From positions 1 to 26,495 of the IMG/VR virus record IMGVR_UViG_3300011114_000771: a stretch of 26,495 nucleotides of DNA; one strand, written 5' to 3'. Position 1 is the stretch's first letter, and each line of letters begins with the position of its first letter. Positions 1-7,804 of this stretch are shown here, piece by piece. The notes beneath the pieces are model-generated. The model did not search any database and was not told the origin of the DNA. It worked only from the letters and a program-made list of their open reading frames with translations. The position numbers and the translations under genes are program-made. The DNA is from a virus.

Positions 1-280
1 TTAAATTATTAATTTTAATAACAAGATTAGTATTCTTAATATCCTCTATTGTAGAGTCCTCATCTAAAGGCTTTTCTGTTAAAAAATCTTCATTATTAAT
101 TAATATTCTATATTTAACAGAAGCTTTTTCTTTTTGAAGTAGGAATTTATTAAACTTGCCATCTGTTAAATTTTGAATCGCGTTGATAGCTTCTGATACG
201 CTAGAAACAGATAAAAGCCACTCTTCTCCAAATTTTTGGCCGAGTTCTCCGTGTAATACTACTTTTACCAAATTGCTCAT
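1..280 (-). CDS. I: Lambda gpI-like tail assembly protein (3' end cut by the window)
   Basis: At least 93 residues are visible, open to the left edge. The protein starts MSNLVKVVLHGELGQKFG, which matches the start of lambda tail assembly protein I (a beta strand followed by a G-x-LG-x-x-FG turn). It continues as a small ubiquitin-like fold (an EAINAI helix, then the strand KYRILINNEDF). In lambda, gpI is needed for tail tip assembly but is not found in the mature virion. The ATG lies 4 bases inside the end of the K-like gene. AGGA about 8 bases upstream supports this start. Position directly after M, L and K reproduces the lambda order M-L-K-I, so a J-like central fibre gene should follow to the left. 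The family call rests on the N-terminal motif plus synteny; the C-terminal half is not visible. Confidence 0.8.
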   Translation of the reverse strand, partial: MSNLVKVVLHGELGQKFGEEWLLSVSSVSEAINAIQNLTDGKFNKFLLQKEKASVKYRILINNEDFLTEKPLDEDSTIEDIKNTNLVIKINNL

Positions 281-1056
281 ATCAAGTTCCTATGTCTAAT
301 TACACATTCAATCCTATTTTTAATTTGTGGAGTTAAATATTCGATTCTAGACTTAGAATCTCTTACTTGATGTAGAACATAATTATCTCCTAAATGTATA
401 GCTAAATGCGTTGGGAATTCGCTATCTTCGAATTCTTTCATAAAAATGATATCATGAATTTCGATATCTTTCAAGTTTTTAACTATAGTAAATCCTTCTT
501 TATCTATTACTTTTAAATATTCTTTTTTAGAAAATGCTTCTCTTTGTCTAGCGAAAAAATCCTTTCTTCTATCCGAAAAGACTTCTCCTATATTTATATT
601 TAACTCTTTCTTATAATAATCAATAACTAAAGAAAGACAATCTCTTTCTCCCCATTTAAAATCCCTATCTAAATAATCATTTTTATAGCCACATGGGGAA
701 TATTCAAAAAACTCTCCAGTTCTATTATAATAAAGGATTAGTGAAATATTAAGTCCTTCGGCGTTCATTTTATCTAGAATAGAGAAGTAACTATTCTTAT
801 TTACGTGAGAGTGGATAGAACCAACTATTTTTCCTAACTTAGAGCACTTAATATAATCTCTACAATCAATAACAAACATTCTAGTTTTGTCAACAGCGAC
901 ATTGTTACATATTTTAATAAGTATTTCATCGTCTTTCTCGATTAACAAACCGCATGACTCTTCAGGAGCAAAAGCTCTTGCTTGAAGCCTAAACTCTTCT
1001 TTATCTTTTTTGCTAATTTTATCCAGCAGCTTTATTTGTTCCTGCATAAGCTCCAA
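277..1056 (-). CDS. K: Lambda gpK-like tail tip protein: JAMM/MPN plus NlpC/P60 peptidase domains
   Basis: 259 residues counted from a TTG start. Residues about 1-120 form a Mov34/MPN (JAMM) metallopeptidase domain. PEESCGLL (31-38) carries the acidic residue, and H82-S-H84-x7-S92-x-x-D95 is the complete zinc-binding signature. Residues about 130-259 form an NlpC/P60 cysteine peptidase domain with C140 (GERDC), H217 (PTHLAIHLG) and H229, the last two spaced 12 apart as in Spr-type enzymes. Lambda gpK has the same two-domain build and acts in tail tip assembly and possibly cell-wall cleavage at entry. Both active sites look intact. The gene overlaps the L-like gene upstream by 38 bases. The TTG is preceded at 9 bases by AAAGGAG. 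An in-frame ATG three codons later (1045-1047) is the alternative start and would not change the domains. Confidence 0.92.
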   Translation of the reverse strand: MELMQEQIKLLDKISKKDKEEFRLQARAFAPEESCGLLIEKDDEILIKICNNVAVDKTRMFVIDCRDYIKCSKLGKIVGSIHSHVNKNSYFSILDKMNAEGLNISLILYYNRTGEFFEYSPCGYKNDYLDRDFKWGERDCLSLVIDYYKKELNINIGEVFSDRRKDFFARQREAFSKKEYLKVIDKEGFTIVKNLKDIEIHDIIFMKEFEDSEFPTHLAIHLGDNYVLHQVRDSKSRIEYLTPQIKNRIECVIRHRNLI

Positions 1057-2062
1057 ATGGTAATACTCCTTTAATTAAAGTCCCATTAACGGTAAATGGG
1101 CTTGTTTTATATAGCCATCTTAGTTTACATCCAGTTAGCGTTTTTGAACATGCGTCTTCAACCCAATCGCTTCCGGGAGGAGCATTTGTTGTTGTCGCTA
1201 CTCGACATACGAAATAGTATTTAATTCCTTTTTTTTCTATGTAAACTGCTTGCCCTTTTTTATAGACGGTTCCTTTTATCCATTTATCTTTCATTATAAT
1301 AGACGAAACACCTATAATATCAGTAATTCTTTCATTTCTAGAATTTGCTACTGGTGGGGCTTCAGTTGGCAATATAGATTCCGTAGCTTTACCGTGAACA
1401 GCTTCATTTCTTATAGATTCGTAAAAACATCCACATCCTCTATAGTTAAATCTACATGTATCAGTCGTCACTATTCCTCTTGGTAATTGTAGTCCTTCTA
1501 CATCTAAAAGAGAAGCTAATTCAAACGTTATTCCATATTTATTTTCGCTAGCTTTTCTATCTATATAATAAACGTCTCTTGGAAATTCTACGTATGGGTC
1601 TGGGTCGAAGTTCTCTGGAATATTATTATCAACGAAATTTGTAGCGTCTAAATACTTAGCAAAAGTTCTAATTCTAGTAACTTTAGCTCCTACTAAGTCA
1701 TCTAATTGTCTAATTTTATCTTTTAAAATAGCTAAAAATGGAATTCCATCGTCATTAGTTGAAATAGACATTTTTGGAATTGGAAGCGTTCCTTTAGAAG
1801 ATGTTTCGAATCCTTCTGCTGCTACTGGTGCGGCTAAATACTCTTCTCCATTCCAAATAATACTAGTCAATCCAATCTTAATATTATTATGTATTCTGAA
1901 TACTAATCCTCCATTATCAACGTCTGATTGATTTATAATACCAGAATCTAATGCTAAATCTGTCGCATCTATTTCAAATAAAGTAATAATAGACGAAGGA
2001 GTTAAAGAAAAACTCTCTGAATTTAACTTCTTAATCGAAGATTGTGCTTGTGTTTTTGTCAT
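1019..2062 (-). CDS. L: Lambda gpL-like minor tail protein with Fe-S cysteines and an inserted CBM5/12-like module
   Basis: 347 residues, well above lambda gpL (about 230). The N-terminal and middle part (residues 15-200) has the gpL-type beta-rich pattern. Four cysteines, C203, C212, C305 and C312, have pair spacings of 9 and 7, the spacing I recall for the 4Fe-4S ligands of lambda gpL; C210 and C286 are extra. Between the two pairs sits an insertion of about 70 residues. Within it, residues 258-303 look like a small aromatic carbohydrate-binding module of CBM5/12 type (W261, VYKKGQAVY, YYFVCRVATTTNAPPG, W300). gpL is part of the tail tip ring that connects to J. The start ATG overlaps the stop of the M-like gene (TAATG), so translation is probably coupled. 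The family call is strong; the CBM call is from pattern only. Confidence 0.9.
   Translation of the reverse strand: MTKTQAQSSIKKLNSESFSLTPSSIITLFEIDATDLALDSGIINQSDVDNGGLVFRIHNNIKIGLTSIIWNGEEYLAAPVAAEGFETSSKGTLPIPKMSISTNDDGIPFLAILKDKIRQLDDLVGAKVTRIRTFAKYLDATNFVDNNIPENFDPDPYVEFPRDVYYIDRKASENKYGITFELASLLDVEGLQLPRGIVTTDTCRFNYRGCGCFYESIRNEAVHGKATESILPTEAPPVANSRNERITDIIGVSSIIMKDKWIKGTVYKKGQAVYIEKKGIKYYFVCRVATTTNAPPGSDWVEDACSKTLTGCKLRWLYKTSPFTVNGTLIKGVLPFGAYAGTNKAAG
1066..1072 (-). promoter_or_regulatory. Ribosome binding site AAAGGAG for the K-like gene
   Basis: AAAGGAG on the minus strand, 9 bases before the TTG at 1056 and 18 bases before the ATG at 1047. The spacing fits the TTG better. A second GGAG lies only 3 bases before the ATG. 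This is the strongest Shine-Dalgarno sequence in the window, inside the 3' end of the L-like gene. Confidence 0.6.
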
Positions 2063-2604
2063 TATGAGGCTACTTCTTCAAATTTTGCTTTAATTATATG
2101 ATTGTTGTAGAATGGATTTTGATGACTCCAATTTCGACAGACAAATCTTTTCATTAAATTATGTGGAGGAGAAGGAGTGAATAAAAACGATTTCACGCTA
2201 GCTTTTTCATAAAAGAAGTGTAAGATAGCTGTTGTTTCTTCTATAGACCTTCCATCAAATGATAAATCTATATTGATTAAAATACTATTTATTCCATCCG
2301 CAACTCTTTGTTCGTATCCATCTCCAAATTTTATGACTTTAACCCTAGGACTCAAAGAAACTTCAGAAGCGTAAGATGGAGTCCAAATGAATTGAGGTTT
2401 TGTAGCTCCGTTATATGGGTCAATAGCCGTTCCTACCCAAAGACTTGGATTAGCCGCTATAGTTACGTCTATATTAGCATGAGAAGAACTAGAAACATGG
2501 TCTTCTCCAGCGTAATAAAATGTAGAACCATTTTTTACTATATCGTTCTTTCTATATTGGGTGTTTTGAGCCCAACTCTGTATATTGTAGATACTGGTTG
2601 ACAT
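2062..2604 (-). CDS. M: Lambda gpM-like minor tail protein with an N-terminal CBM5/12-like module
   Basis: 180 residues. Residues 70-178 carry the phage minor tail (gpM) signature: WTPSY, SPRVKVIKFGDGYEQR (FGDGYEQR at 93-100), GIN, the SFLFTPSPP turn and FVCRNW. gpM forms part of the distal tail tip next to L. Ahead of it, residues 5-60 form an extra module (W11, QYRKNDIVKNGSTFYYAGEDH, W56) with the aromatic and turn pattern of CBM5/12 chitin-binding-like domains; lambda gpM has no such extension. This is the first gene of the leftward tail cluster. AAGGA lies 3 bases before the ATG, with AGAGG further up. It is transcribed away from the structural genes on the other strand. In lambda, the tape-measure gene H lies directly upstream of M; here it does not. 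Confidence 0.92.
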   Translation of the reverse strand: MSTSIYNIQSWAQNTQYRKNDIVKNGSTFYYAGEDHVSSSSHANIDVTIAANPSLWVGTAIDPYNGATKPQFIWTPSYASEVSLSPRVKVIKFGDGYEQRVADGINSILINIDLSFDGRSIEETTAILHFFYEKASVKSFLFTPSPPHNLMKRFVCRNWSHQNPFYNNHIIKAKFEEVAS

Positions 2605-2660
2605 GTTTCCTTATACCTCTGAATATTTACACTAAATTTCGTGTAATCATTAATGATAAT
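2605..2660. promoter_or_regulatory. Divergent spacer with two dyad-symmetric elements
   Basis: This 56-bp gap separates the leftward tail cluster from the rightward structural genes and must hold the start signals for both unless they are read from outside. Two dyads are visible. TTACAC (2627-2632) and GTGTAA (2641-2646) flank an 8-base spacer. A perfect 12-bp palindrome, ATCATTAATGAT, covers 2646-2657 and ends 3 bases before the rightward ATG. I see no convincing -35/-10 pair. Operator function is inferred from symmetry and position only. Confidence 0.4.
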
Positions 2661-3512
2661 ATGGCACTAGGCGTAAATAAGGAAAACTATTTTGGTTATG
2701 AACAGTATTTGTTCGTAAATGGTGTTCCTGTGCCGGGGGTGCAAAGTTTCCAGACCTCTTTTCAATTACCAACTGCTCCTATTTTTCAATTAGGAGGCAA
2801 TAATACGATAATTGCCCCTAAAGGAGATAAGGTAGGACAAGCTAATATATCCACATTTTTGGTTAGTTCAGACCCATTTTTTAATTTAACTGGAAATATT
2901 GGAGTAAATGGATTCTTAATAAAGAATTTAAAAAGTAAGTATTTAGATAATTATTCTTTTATTTCTGGTTATATGGGGTCTTACTCTAACCAGTATTCAT
3001 TAGGAGGTCTTCCTCAAGTACAAGCTAATTTTCAAGTTTTCTCAAACATAGGTAAGATTAGCAGTACGCACCCATCTAACATAACAAATGAAATTAATTC
3101 ATTAGTTTTTGATGGAACTGGCCTTTTCCAAGATATCCATCAAGGATGCGCCACTGTGAGCTTTTCCCAAGTCACTTCCAATCCATTAATAAGTTATGAA
3201 TTTTCTATTAACGTTCCAAGGATTCCAATTTATGGATTGAAGAGAGATACTCCATATCATGTTTTACTTGGAAAACCAATAGAGATAAATCTTACAATGC
3301 AATTTGAAGATTCTGATTTTGACGCTCTTAATATGAAAGGATATCCATTTAGAACTTCAGATGAGGATATAGCTATTAGTCTAAAAAATAAACTCGGACA
3401 AACAGTTAATTTTTATCCATTAGGGGTAATGAGATTTGTTTCCGCTCAAAAACAATCAACGCTTGACGGTCCAGATACTAGGACTGTTGTCTACAAAAGA
3501 TATTTAGGATAA
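2661..3512 (+). CDS. Putative phage structural (tail-tube-like) protein, first of three tandem paralogues
   Basis: 283 residues from MALGVNKENYFG. No family is recognised with certainty. The protein is beta-rich with two similar-sized halves. The first holds YLFVNGVPVPGVQSF, NISTFLVSSDPFF and LPQVQANFQVFSNIGKIS. The second holds YEFSINVPRIPIYG, PYHVLLGKPIEINLTMQF and a C-terminal strand pair. The opening resembles phage tail tube proteins (NG-x-x-V-x-GVQSF), but that is a pattern resemblance only. The same two-half layout recurs in the next two genes. An in-frame ATG at 2598 would add 21 residues, but it runs back across the spacer into the divergent M gene, so I prefer 2661. No Shine-Dalgarno is evident; a 12-bp palindrome ends 3 bases upstream. 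The stop is one base before the next ATG. Confidence 0.75.
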   Translation: MALGVNKENYFGYEQYLFVNGVPVPGVQSFQTSFQLPTAPIFQLGGNNTIIAPKGDKVGQANISTFLVSSDPFFNLTGNIGVNGFLIKNLKSKYLDNYSFISGYMGSYSNQYSLGGLPQVQANFQVFSNIGKISSTHPSNITNEINSLVFDGTGLFQDIHQGCATVSFSQVTSNPLISYEFSINVPRIPIYGLKRDTPYHVLLGKPIEINLTMQFEDSDFDALNMKGYPFRTSDEDIAISLKNKLGQTVNFYPLGVMRFVSAQKQSTLDGPDTRTVVYKRYLG

Positions 3513-3513
3513 T

Positions 3514-4380
3514 ATGACTACATTTCAAAACGCAGGAGTTTTTATAAATAGCTTTACAGGATTAATAGCTCAAAGCGTAACTATATCAAATTCGAATAAT
3601 TTAATTTCTTCATCTTCTGCTGGTTCTAGAAATGGGACTATGATTCCAAATGGTCCAATAAAAACAGATTTGACTATTGAATATACTCCTAAAATATTAA
3701 GCGACCCAATTTTAAATGAAATTGTAAGCGTTAATAATTCAATAAATTCAAATCAGCTTTATACAGAAAATCAAACTCCATTAGTGGTTCAGGTTTCTAA
3801 CATATCTGGTTCATTTTTTCTATCGAACTTCAAGATAAATATTTCAACGAATAATATAATTAATGCCTCGGTTTCTTTCGTCTCATTTGGTCAAATTTCT
3901 GGCTTTGGCACTGATAGAGCTACTTCGTCCATATCTGCGTCTGAGAGTCAAATAGGACATGCTTGGAGCACTTCCATAGCGGATGACTCATCTACGGAAT
4001 ACAATGTTAATCTTTATGCTGCGGAATATGGGTTTTCGAAAGCTTTGAATCCTATTTATAAATTAGGAAGTAAAGAACCAATACAAGTTTTATGCGGTCA
4101 AATCTCTAGGACTGTTTCTTTTACTTTTGAAAATTTTTATACAGTCGATTATTCAGGGACGCTAATAAGTGATATATTTAATAATAATGGAAACTTAAAA
4201 ATAAGAGGCTATAATTCATTACAGTATAGAGATTCAGAAGACGGATTTGAACCTACGTCAAATGTTTCTGGAGATGAAGTTTTGTTATCAATTAAAAATA
4301 TGAAGATAACAAAGAGTACTACTCCTGTCCAATTCAATGATATTATAAAAACTACGGTTCAAGCAGAATCAATTATATAG
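3514..4380 (+). CDS. Putative phage structural (tail-tube-like) protein, second of three tandem paralogues
   Basis: 288 residues, Ser/Asn/Ile-rich and beta-rich, with no signal peptide or membrane segment. Its layout parallels the gene before it. The first half has TIEYTPKILSDPIL, a strand block SGSFFLSNFKINIS and NASVSFVSFGQISG. The second half has YNVNLYAAEYG, NPIYKLGSKEPIQVLCG and RTVSFTFENFYTVDYSG. The match of PIYKLGSKEPIQVLCG here to PIYGLKRDTPYHVLLG in the first paralogue is the clearest link. An AGGA sequence inside the end of the upstream gene lies 5 bases before the ATG, and the genes are separated by one base, so expression is probably coupled. A virion component is likely from context; the exact role is unknown. 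Confidence 0.75.
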   Translation: MTTFQNAGVFINSFTGLIAQSVTISNSNNLISSSSAGSRNGTMIPNGPIKTDLTIEYTPKILSDPILNEIVSVNNSINSNQLYTENQTPLVVQVSNISGSFFLSNFKINISTNNIINASVSFVSFGQISGFGTDRATSSISASESQIGHAWSTSIADDSSTEYNVNLYAAEYGFSKALNPIYKLGSKEPIQVLCGQISRTVSFTFENFYTVDYSGTLISDIFNNNGNLKIRGYNSLQYRDSEDGFEPTSNVSGDEVLLSIKNMKITKSTTPVQFNDIIKTTVQAESII

Positions 4381-4382
4381 TT

Positions 4383-7037
4383 ATGTTCTATTCCCATAAA
4401 AATATTTTAGCAAAGATAAATTCGGAGGTCATTCTAGCCAATCAATTAGATTTAAATACCTCTGCGGATTTGTCTCCATTATATTTAGATGGGCAAAGAC
4501 ATAGTTTTTCCTATTTTCCAAATGGAGCTGTAAATGGCTCTTTTAGATTAACGTATTTTTTAACTGGAAATGATGTAATAAAACAATACCTTGATGATGA
4601 CGACTACGTTCTCTCAGGTAATATTGGTGGATTATATTTTAATTCTGGATATGTCCGTTCATATAGCGCCTCATTTCAACCAAATTCTCCTATTCAAGTT
4701 AATGCGGAAATATTAGTAGTTGACGCTTTAATGGGACAATTTCTACCGTCAAATATAGAAAATCCTAATCCTAATTATTTAAATGCTAGCGATTCAATTT
4801 TTACTAATTATACTCCTTTCGTTGATATTGGTTCTCCAATTCAAGCTACTTATAACTACACTTCGGAAATAAATCCTATTTTTTATCAAGCTACTGGCAC
4901 TGGATTATTAGAAATAACCCCTTCTAGAGTTATATTTGGAAAAAAACAAGTATCAATGGAGATAGTGTCAGATTCGACTGGAATGTTTTTACCAATCGAT
5001 GGCCAAACTTGTTCATTAAGATTAGAAGCTGCTAATTCAGGAGGATTAGTCATGGAAGTATTTTCTGTAACTGGAAAAATAAACTCAAGAAATTTAAATA
5101 CTTCTATATCTTCACCAATGAATCAAAGATTCGAAGTTATTCAGCATAGAATTGCTTCTAATCCAACTATAACTTCTTTTTCGCCATCTTCTGTGTCAGC
5201 CGGTAGCACTCTTACTATATTAGGAACTAATTTTAAAAACGTCTTAAATGTATACATAAATAATGAGCCAGCAAGTTCTTATCAAGTAATTAGTGATACA
5301 AGAATTGATACAGTTATAGCTCCAAATCAAAATTCTGGATATATTAAAGTAGATACATTTGAAGATAATACTTACTCTAACACAAGGATTCCTATCAATT
5401 ATCCATCTATTAACGTCGATTCGTTTGCTCCTACTAATATTATATCAGGAAATACGGTATACATTAATGGTTCTAATTTCTATAAAATATCTAGAGTTCT
5501 TTTTAATGATAGAGAAGCTTCTTTTAGCATTTTAAATCCAAATATAATTGCTGCTGTTTCTCCGGGAAGAGAATTGAATGGTCCTATTTCTGTAATTTCT
5601 GATTCTAGATATAAGTCAGGAGTCTCTTCAAGTAATTTTTACGCTAAACCTGTAATAGATAGTTTCTACCCTACTACTGGAATTCCGGGAGACATAATTA
5701 CTGTTTCTGGAGCTAATTTTTCAAATATCTTTTTAACTTATATTAATGATATATACGCTCCTTATTCTGTAATAAATACTGGAGTAATTCAATTAACCGT
5801 TCCAAATGGAGATACAAGAGGATATGTAAAAATTATTAATAATGGTTTCCAAATCACAACCTCTAAATACGATTTCTCTCCACAACTTTTTATAACTGGT
5901 TTAAGCATTAAGAGCGGACAGGCTTTTTCATCATTAACTATATCTGGAGTTAATTTTGAAGATTACATGATGTATAACTTAGGGGATGATTCTTATAAAG
6001 TTTCTTTTAATGGTCAAGTGACTGGATTTTCCAGAATAGATGGTCAAACTTTAACAGGTATAGTTCCAAGAGATGCCGTGACTGGTCCATTTTATATATT
6101 TAAATCGGATAGTACATCTACCTATGACTCTACTGGAGATTTCATTTATATTCCAGATGCTCCTATTATAACGTCTAGTTACCCAATTACTATTACTTCT
6201 GGTGATAAACTAACTGAGTTAATAGTAGGAACTAACTTAACTAATTTGACTAAAGTCTCGCTAGTTGGAAGTGGAGCTTCCGCTAATGGTAGGTCTATTA
6301 TAATTTGGGATAAGGCTTATAACGTTAATTCAAAACCGGCTGATACTACTGGGGTTCAATATTTAATATCAACGGCTCAAAATGATTTATTAGGACTAGC
6401 TTCTACGTTTCAGCATACTTTATCTGCTCCATCTAGTTATAGCGGAAATACTTTATTAACTGGACAAGCTATAAGAACTGGAATGTATGATTTAGTAGTA
6501 GAGAATATTGCTGGAACTGGATATCTTAGCGGAGCTTTAGTAATCAATCCTTTAACTAATTTAGCTCAATCAGCAAGTACTAGAATCACTATTACGTCTA
6601 CTTATCCATCTGGAGATACGAATACCTATAATGAATATAAAACAGTAGATAATAATACTGGAACTTATTGTAGAACAAATACCGTAACTGGCCAATGGAT
6701 GAAGTTTAGCTTTCCATCAAAATGCCAAATATTTAATATAAATTTAACTACTCATTCTACTGGCTATACGTTAGGGACGACTGGGTATTTAGAAATTAGT
6801 TTATTAACCGGAACTGGAATTGGAACTGGAATTGTTTCCAGCGGACTAGCCAATATAAGTCCATACACGACATTAAATTCTGGATATGGTATAAATACAG
6901 GTACTCTTTCTTGGAGAAATGAAGCTAACGCTGTATTGATAAGAGTAAATAGAAGAAACGAGTCGGGTCAGGATTTACCTTACCCGCTCGTTCTAAGTAA
7001 TGTAGAAATTTTAGGAATTAAAATGAATCGCTCTTAA
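4383..7037 (+). CDS. Large structural protein: tail-type paralogous N-terminus, IPT/TIG array, discoidin-like C-terminus
   Basis: 884 residues. Residues 1-255 repeat the two-half layout of the two preceding genes (LTYFLTGNDVIK and IQVNAEILVVDALMGQF, then YNYTSEINPIFYQ and LEITPSRVIFGKKQVSMEI). Residues about 260-592 hold four IPT/TIG immunoglobulin-like repeats, each with a P-x-I-x-S/D-F-x-P entry and an I-x-G-x-N-F strand (ILGTNF 279-284, INGSNF 361-366, VSGANF 441-446, ISGVNF 520-525). A fifth, divergent copy (VGTNL) covers about 593-720. The last roughly 160 residues (from about 727) look like a discoidin/F5-8C jelly roll (AQSAS start, WMKFSFP, NVEILGI end). Such domains are typical of exposed adhesive virion parts, so a role in surface binding is inferred. 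The stop overlaps the stop of the opposing minus-strand gene (shared TTAA), leaving no room for a terminator. Confidence 0.85.
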   Translation: MFYSHKNILAKINSEVILANQLDLNTSADLSPLYLDGQRHSFSYFPNGAVNGSFRLTYFLTGNDVIKQYLDDDDYVLSGNIGGLYFNSGYVRSYSASFQPNSPIQVNAEILVVDALMGQFLPSNIENPNPNYLNASDSIFTNYTPFVDIGSPIQATYNYTSEINPIFYQATGTGLLEITPSRVIFGKKQVSMEIVSDSTGMFLPIDGQTCSLRLEAANSGGLVMEVFSVTGKINSRNLNTSISSPMNQRFEVIQHRIASNPTITSFSPSSVSAGSTLTILGTNFKNVLNVYINNEPASSYQVISDTRIDTVIAPNQNSGYIKVDTFEDNTYSNTRIPINYPSINVDSFAPTNIISGNTVYINGSNFYKISRVLFNDREASFSILNPNIIAAVSPGRELNGPISVISDSRYKSGVSSSNFYAKPVIDSFYPTTGIPGDIITVSGANFSNIFLTYINDIYAPYSVINTGVIQLTVPNGDTRGYVKIINNGFQITTSKYDFSPQLFITGLSIKSGQAFSSLTISGVNFEDYMMYNLGDDSYKVSFNGQVTGFSRIDGQTLTGIVPRDAVTGPFYIFKSDSTSTYDSTGDFIYIPDAPIITSSYPITITSGDKLTELIVGTNLTNLTKVSLVGSGASANGRSIIIWDKAYNVNSKPADTTGVQYLISTAQNDLLGLASTFQHTLSAPSSYSGNTLLTGQAIRTGMYDLVVENIAGTGYLSGALVINPLTNLAQSASTRITITSTYPSGDTNTYNEYKTVDNNTGTYCRTNTVTGQWMKFSFPSKCQIFNINLTTHSTGYTLGTTGYLEISLLTGTGIGTGIVSSGLANISPYTTLNSGYGINTGTLSWRNEANAVLIRVNRRNESGQDLPYPLVLSNVEILGIKMNRS
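5160..6158 (+). repeat. Protein-level tandem array of four IPT/TIG domains
   Basis: Residues 260-592 of the 884-aa protein fall into four units of about 80-90 residues beginning near PTITSFSP, PSINVDSFAP, KPVIDSFYP and QLFITGLS, each followed by a G-x-N-F strand. The units have diverged at DNA level, so this is an old domain duplication and not a recent DNA repeat. A fifth weaker unit follows. Confidence 0.75.
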
Positions 7038-7795
7038 GATTTTGCTTTTGATTCTTTTTCTTGAAGTTTTTTACTAATTCTTCCAATAAGGTCAAAGACG
7101 ACGGGTTTTGAAATATCTTCAACACTATTCCAATCTTTGGCTTCTGCAACACCTTCAGAAGTCAATTTTTCTTTTAGAAAGTTAAAAGTAATATTACCCT
7201 TTGCCATCATTTCTTTTAATTTTGGATGAGGGTCTGTAGAAATATCTGGAGAAGCTTCTATTTTATTAGCATCTTCAGTTTTAATTTCTTCTTTAGACAC
7301 GATATTAATTCTTAGGAAATTTCGAACAGCTCTCGCGAAAGCTCGATTTTCAGCTATCGTTGCTAGGTATATATTAGCAAACCCCTCAGTATTATCTTTA
7401 GATGCGTCAGCCATTGATTCAAAGACAATCTCGCTATTAAGCGTCTCGTAGTTTGGAATCCATTTAATGGCGCATTGAGTTGCGACGTAGGATGGATGAG
7501 CCGCCATGCTCTTATACGTCACGGAGCTGAATCCACGAAGAAATGCTAAATATTTAATACCGCTTAAAAGAATAATCAAATTCTCATCTGGAATCTTAGT
7601 AATGTCCGTTTCTTCTGTTTTTGCAGAATTAGGAACTAAATGCTCAGGCTTTAGCATTTTTCGATAATCAACTAATCCTTCTGGAGTAAAAATGTATTCT
7701 ACATCAATTAAAAGACCATGAGAATTTCTTTTGAAAACTCTAGGAGGTACTGGCCCAATTTGGGCTTCTTGGACATTTGACATATCTTGTATCAT
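7034..7795 (-). CDS. Candidate phage single-strand annealing protein (Rad52/Sak-like), unproven
   Basis: 253 residues. The core (75-170) holds a strand/helix block (YVATQCAIKWIPNYETLNS), then FESMADASKDNTEGFANIYL and TIAENRAFARAVRNFL followed by KEE. The stretch of a short acidic or small-residue loop, then A-E-x-R-A-x-A-R-A-x-R and an acidic end is what I associate with phage Rad52/Sak-type annealing proteins and related DNA-metabolism proteins. A Lys/Glu-rich C-terminal helical region (190-253) follows. It is the last gene of the leftward replication operon, 9 bases after the glycosyltransferase gene. The upstream sequence has no clear Shine-Dalgarno. An in-frame ATG at codon 5 is an alternative start. 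If it anneals ssDNA, it would partner the putative ssDNA-binding protein and the nucleases of the same operon. The functional call is tentative. Confidence 0.5.
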   Translation of the reverse strand: MIQDMSNVQEAQIGPVPPRVFKRNSHGLLIDVEYIFTPEGLVDYRKMLKPEHLVPNSAKTEETDITKIPDENLIILLSGIKYLAFLRGFSSVTYKSMAAHPSYVATQCAIKWIPNYETLNSEIVFESMADASKDNTEGFANIYLATIAENRAFARAVRNFLRINIVSKEEIKTEDANKIEASPDISTDPHPKLKEMMAKGNITFNFLKEKLTSEGVAEAKDWNSVEDISKPVVFDLIGRISKKLQEKESKAKS

Positions 7796-7804
7796 AAAGA
7801 GCTA

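Noticed and set aside
2598-2660. Start at ATG 2598 for the first rightward structural gene
   Set aside because: It would use the whole divergent spacer as coding sequence and overlap the M gene start; the protein pattern begins at MALGVNKENYFG (2661).
7034-7037. Terminator between the convergent genes
   Set aside because: The two stop codons share TTAA and the surrounding bases contain no stable stem with a T-run.
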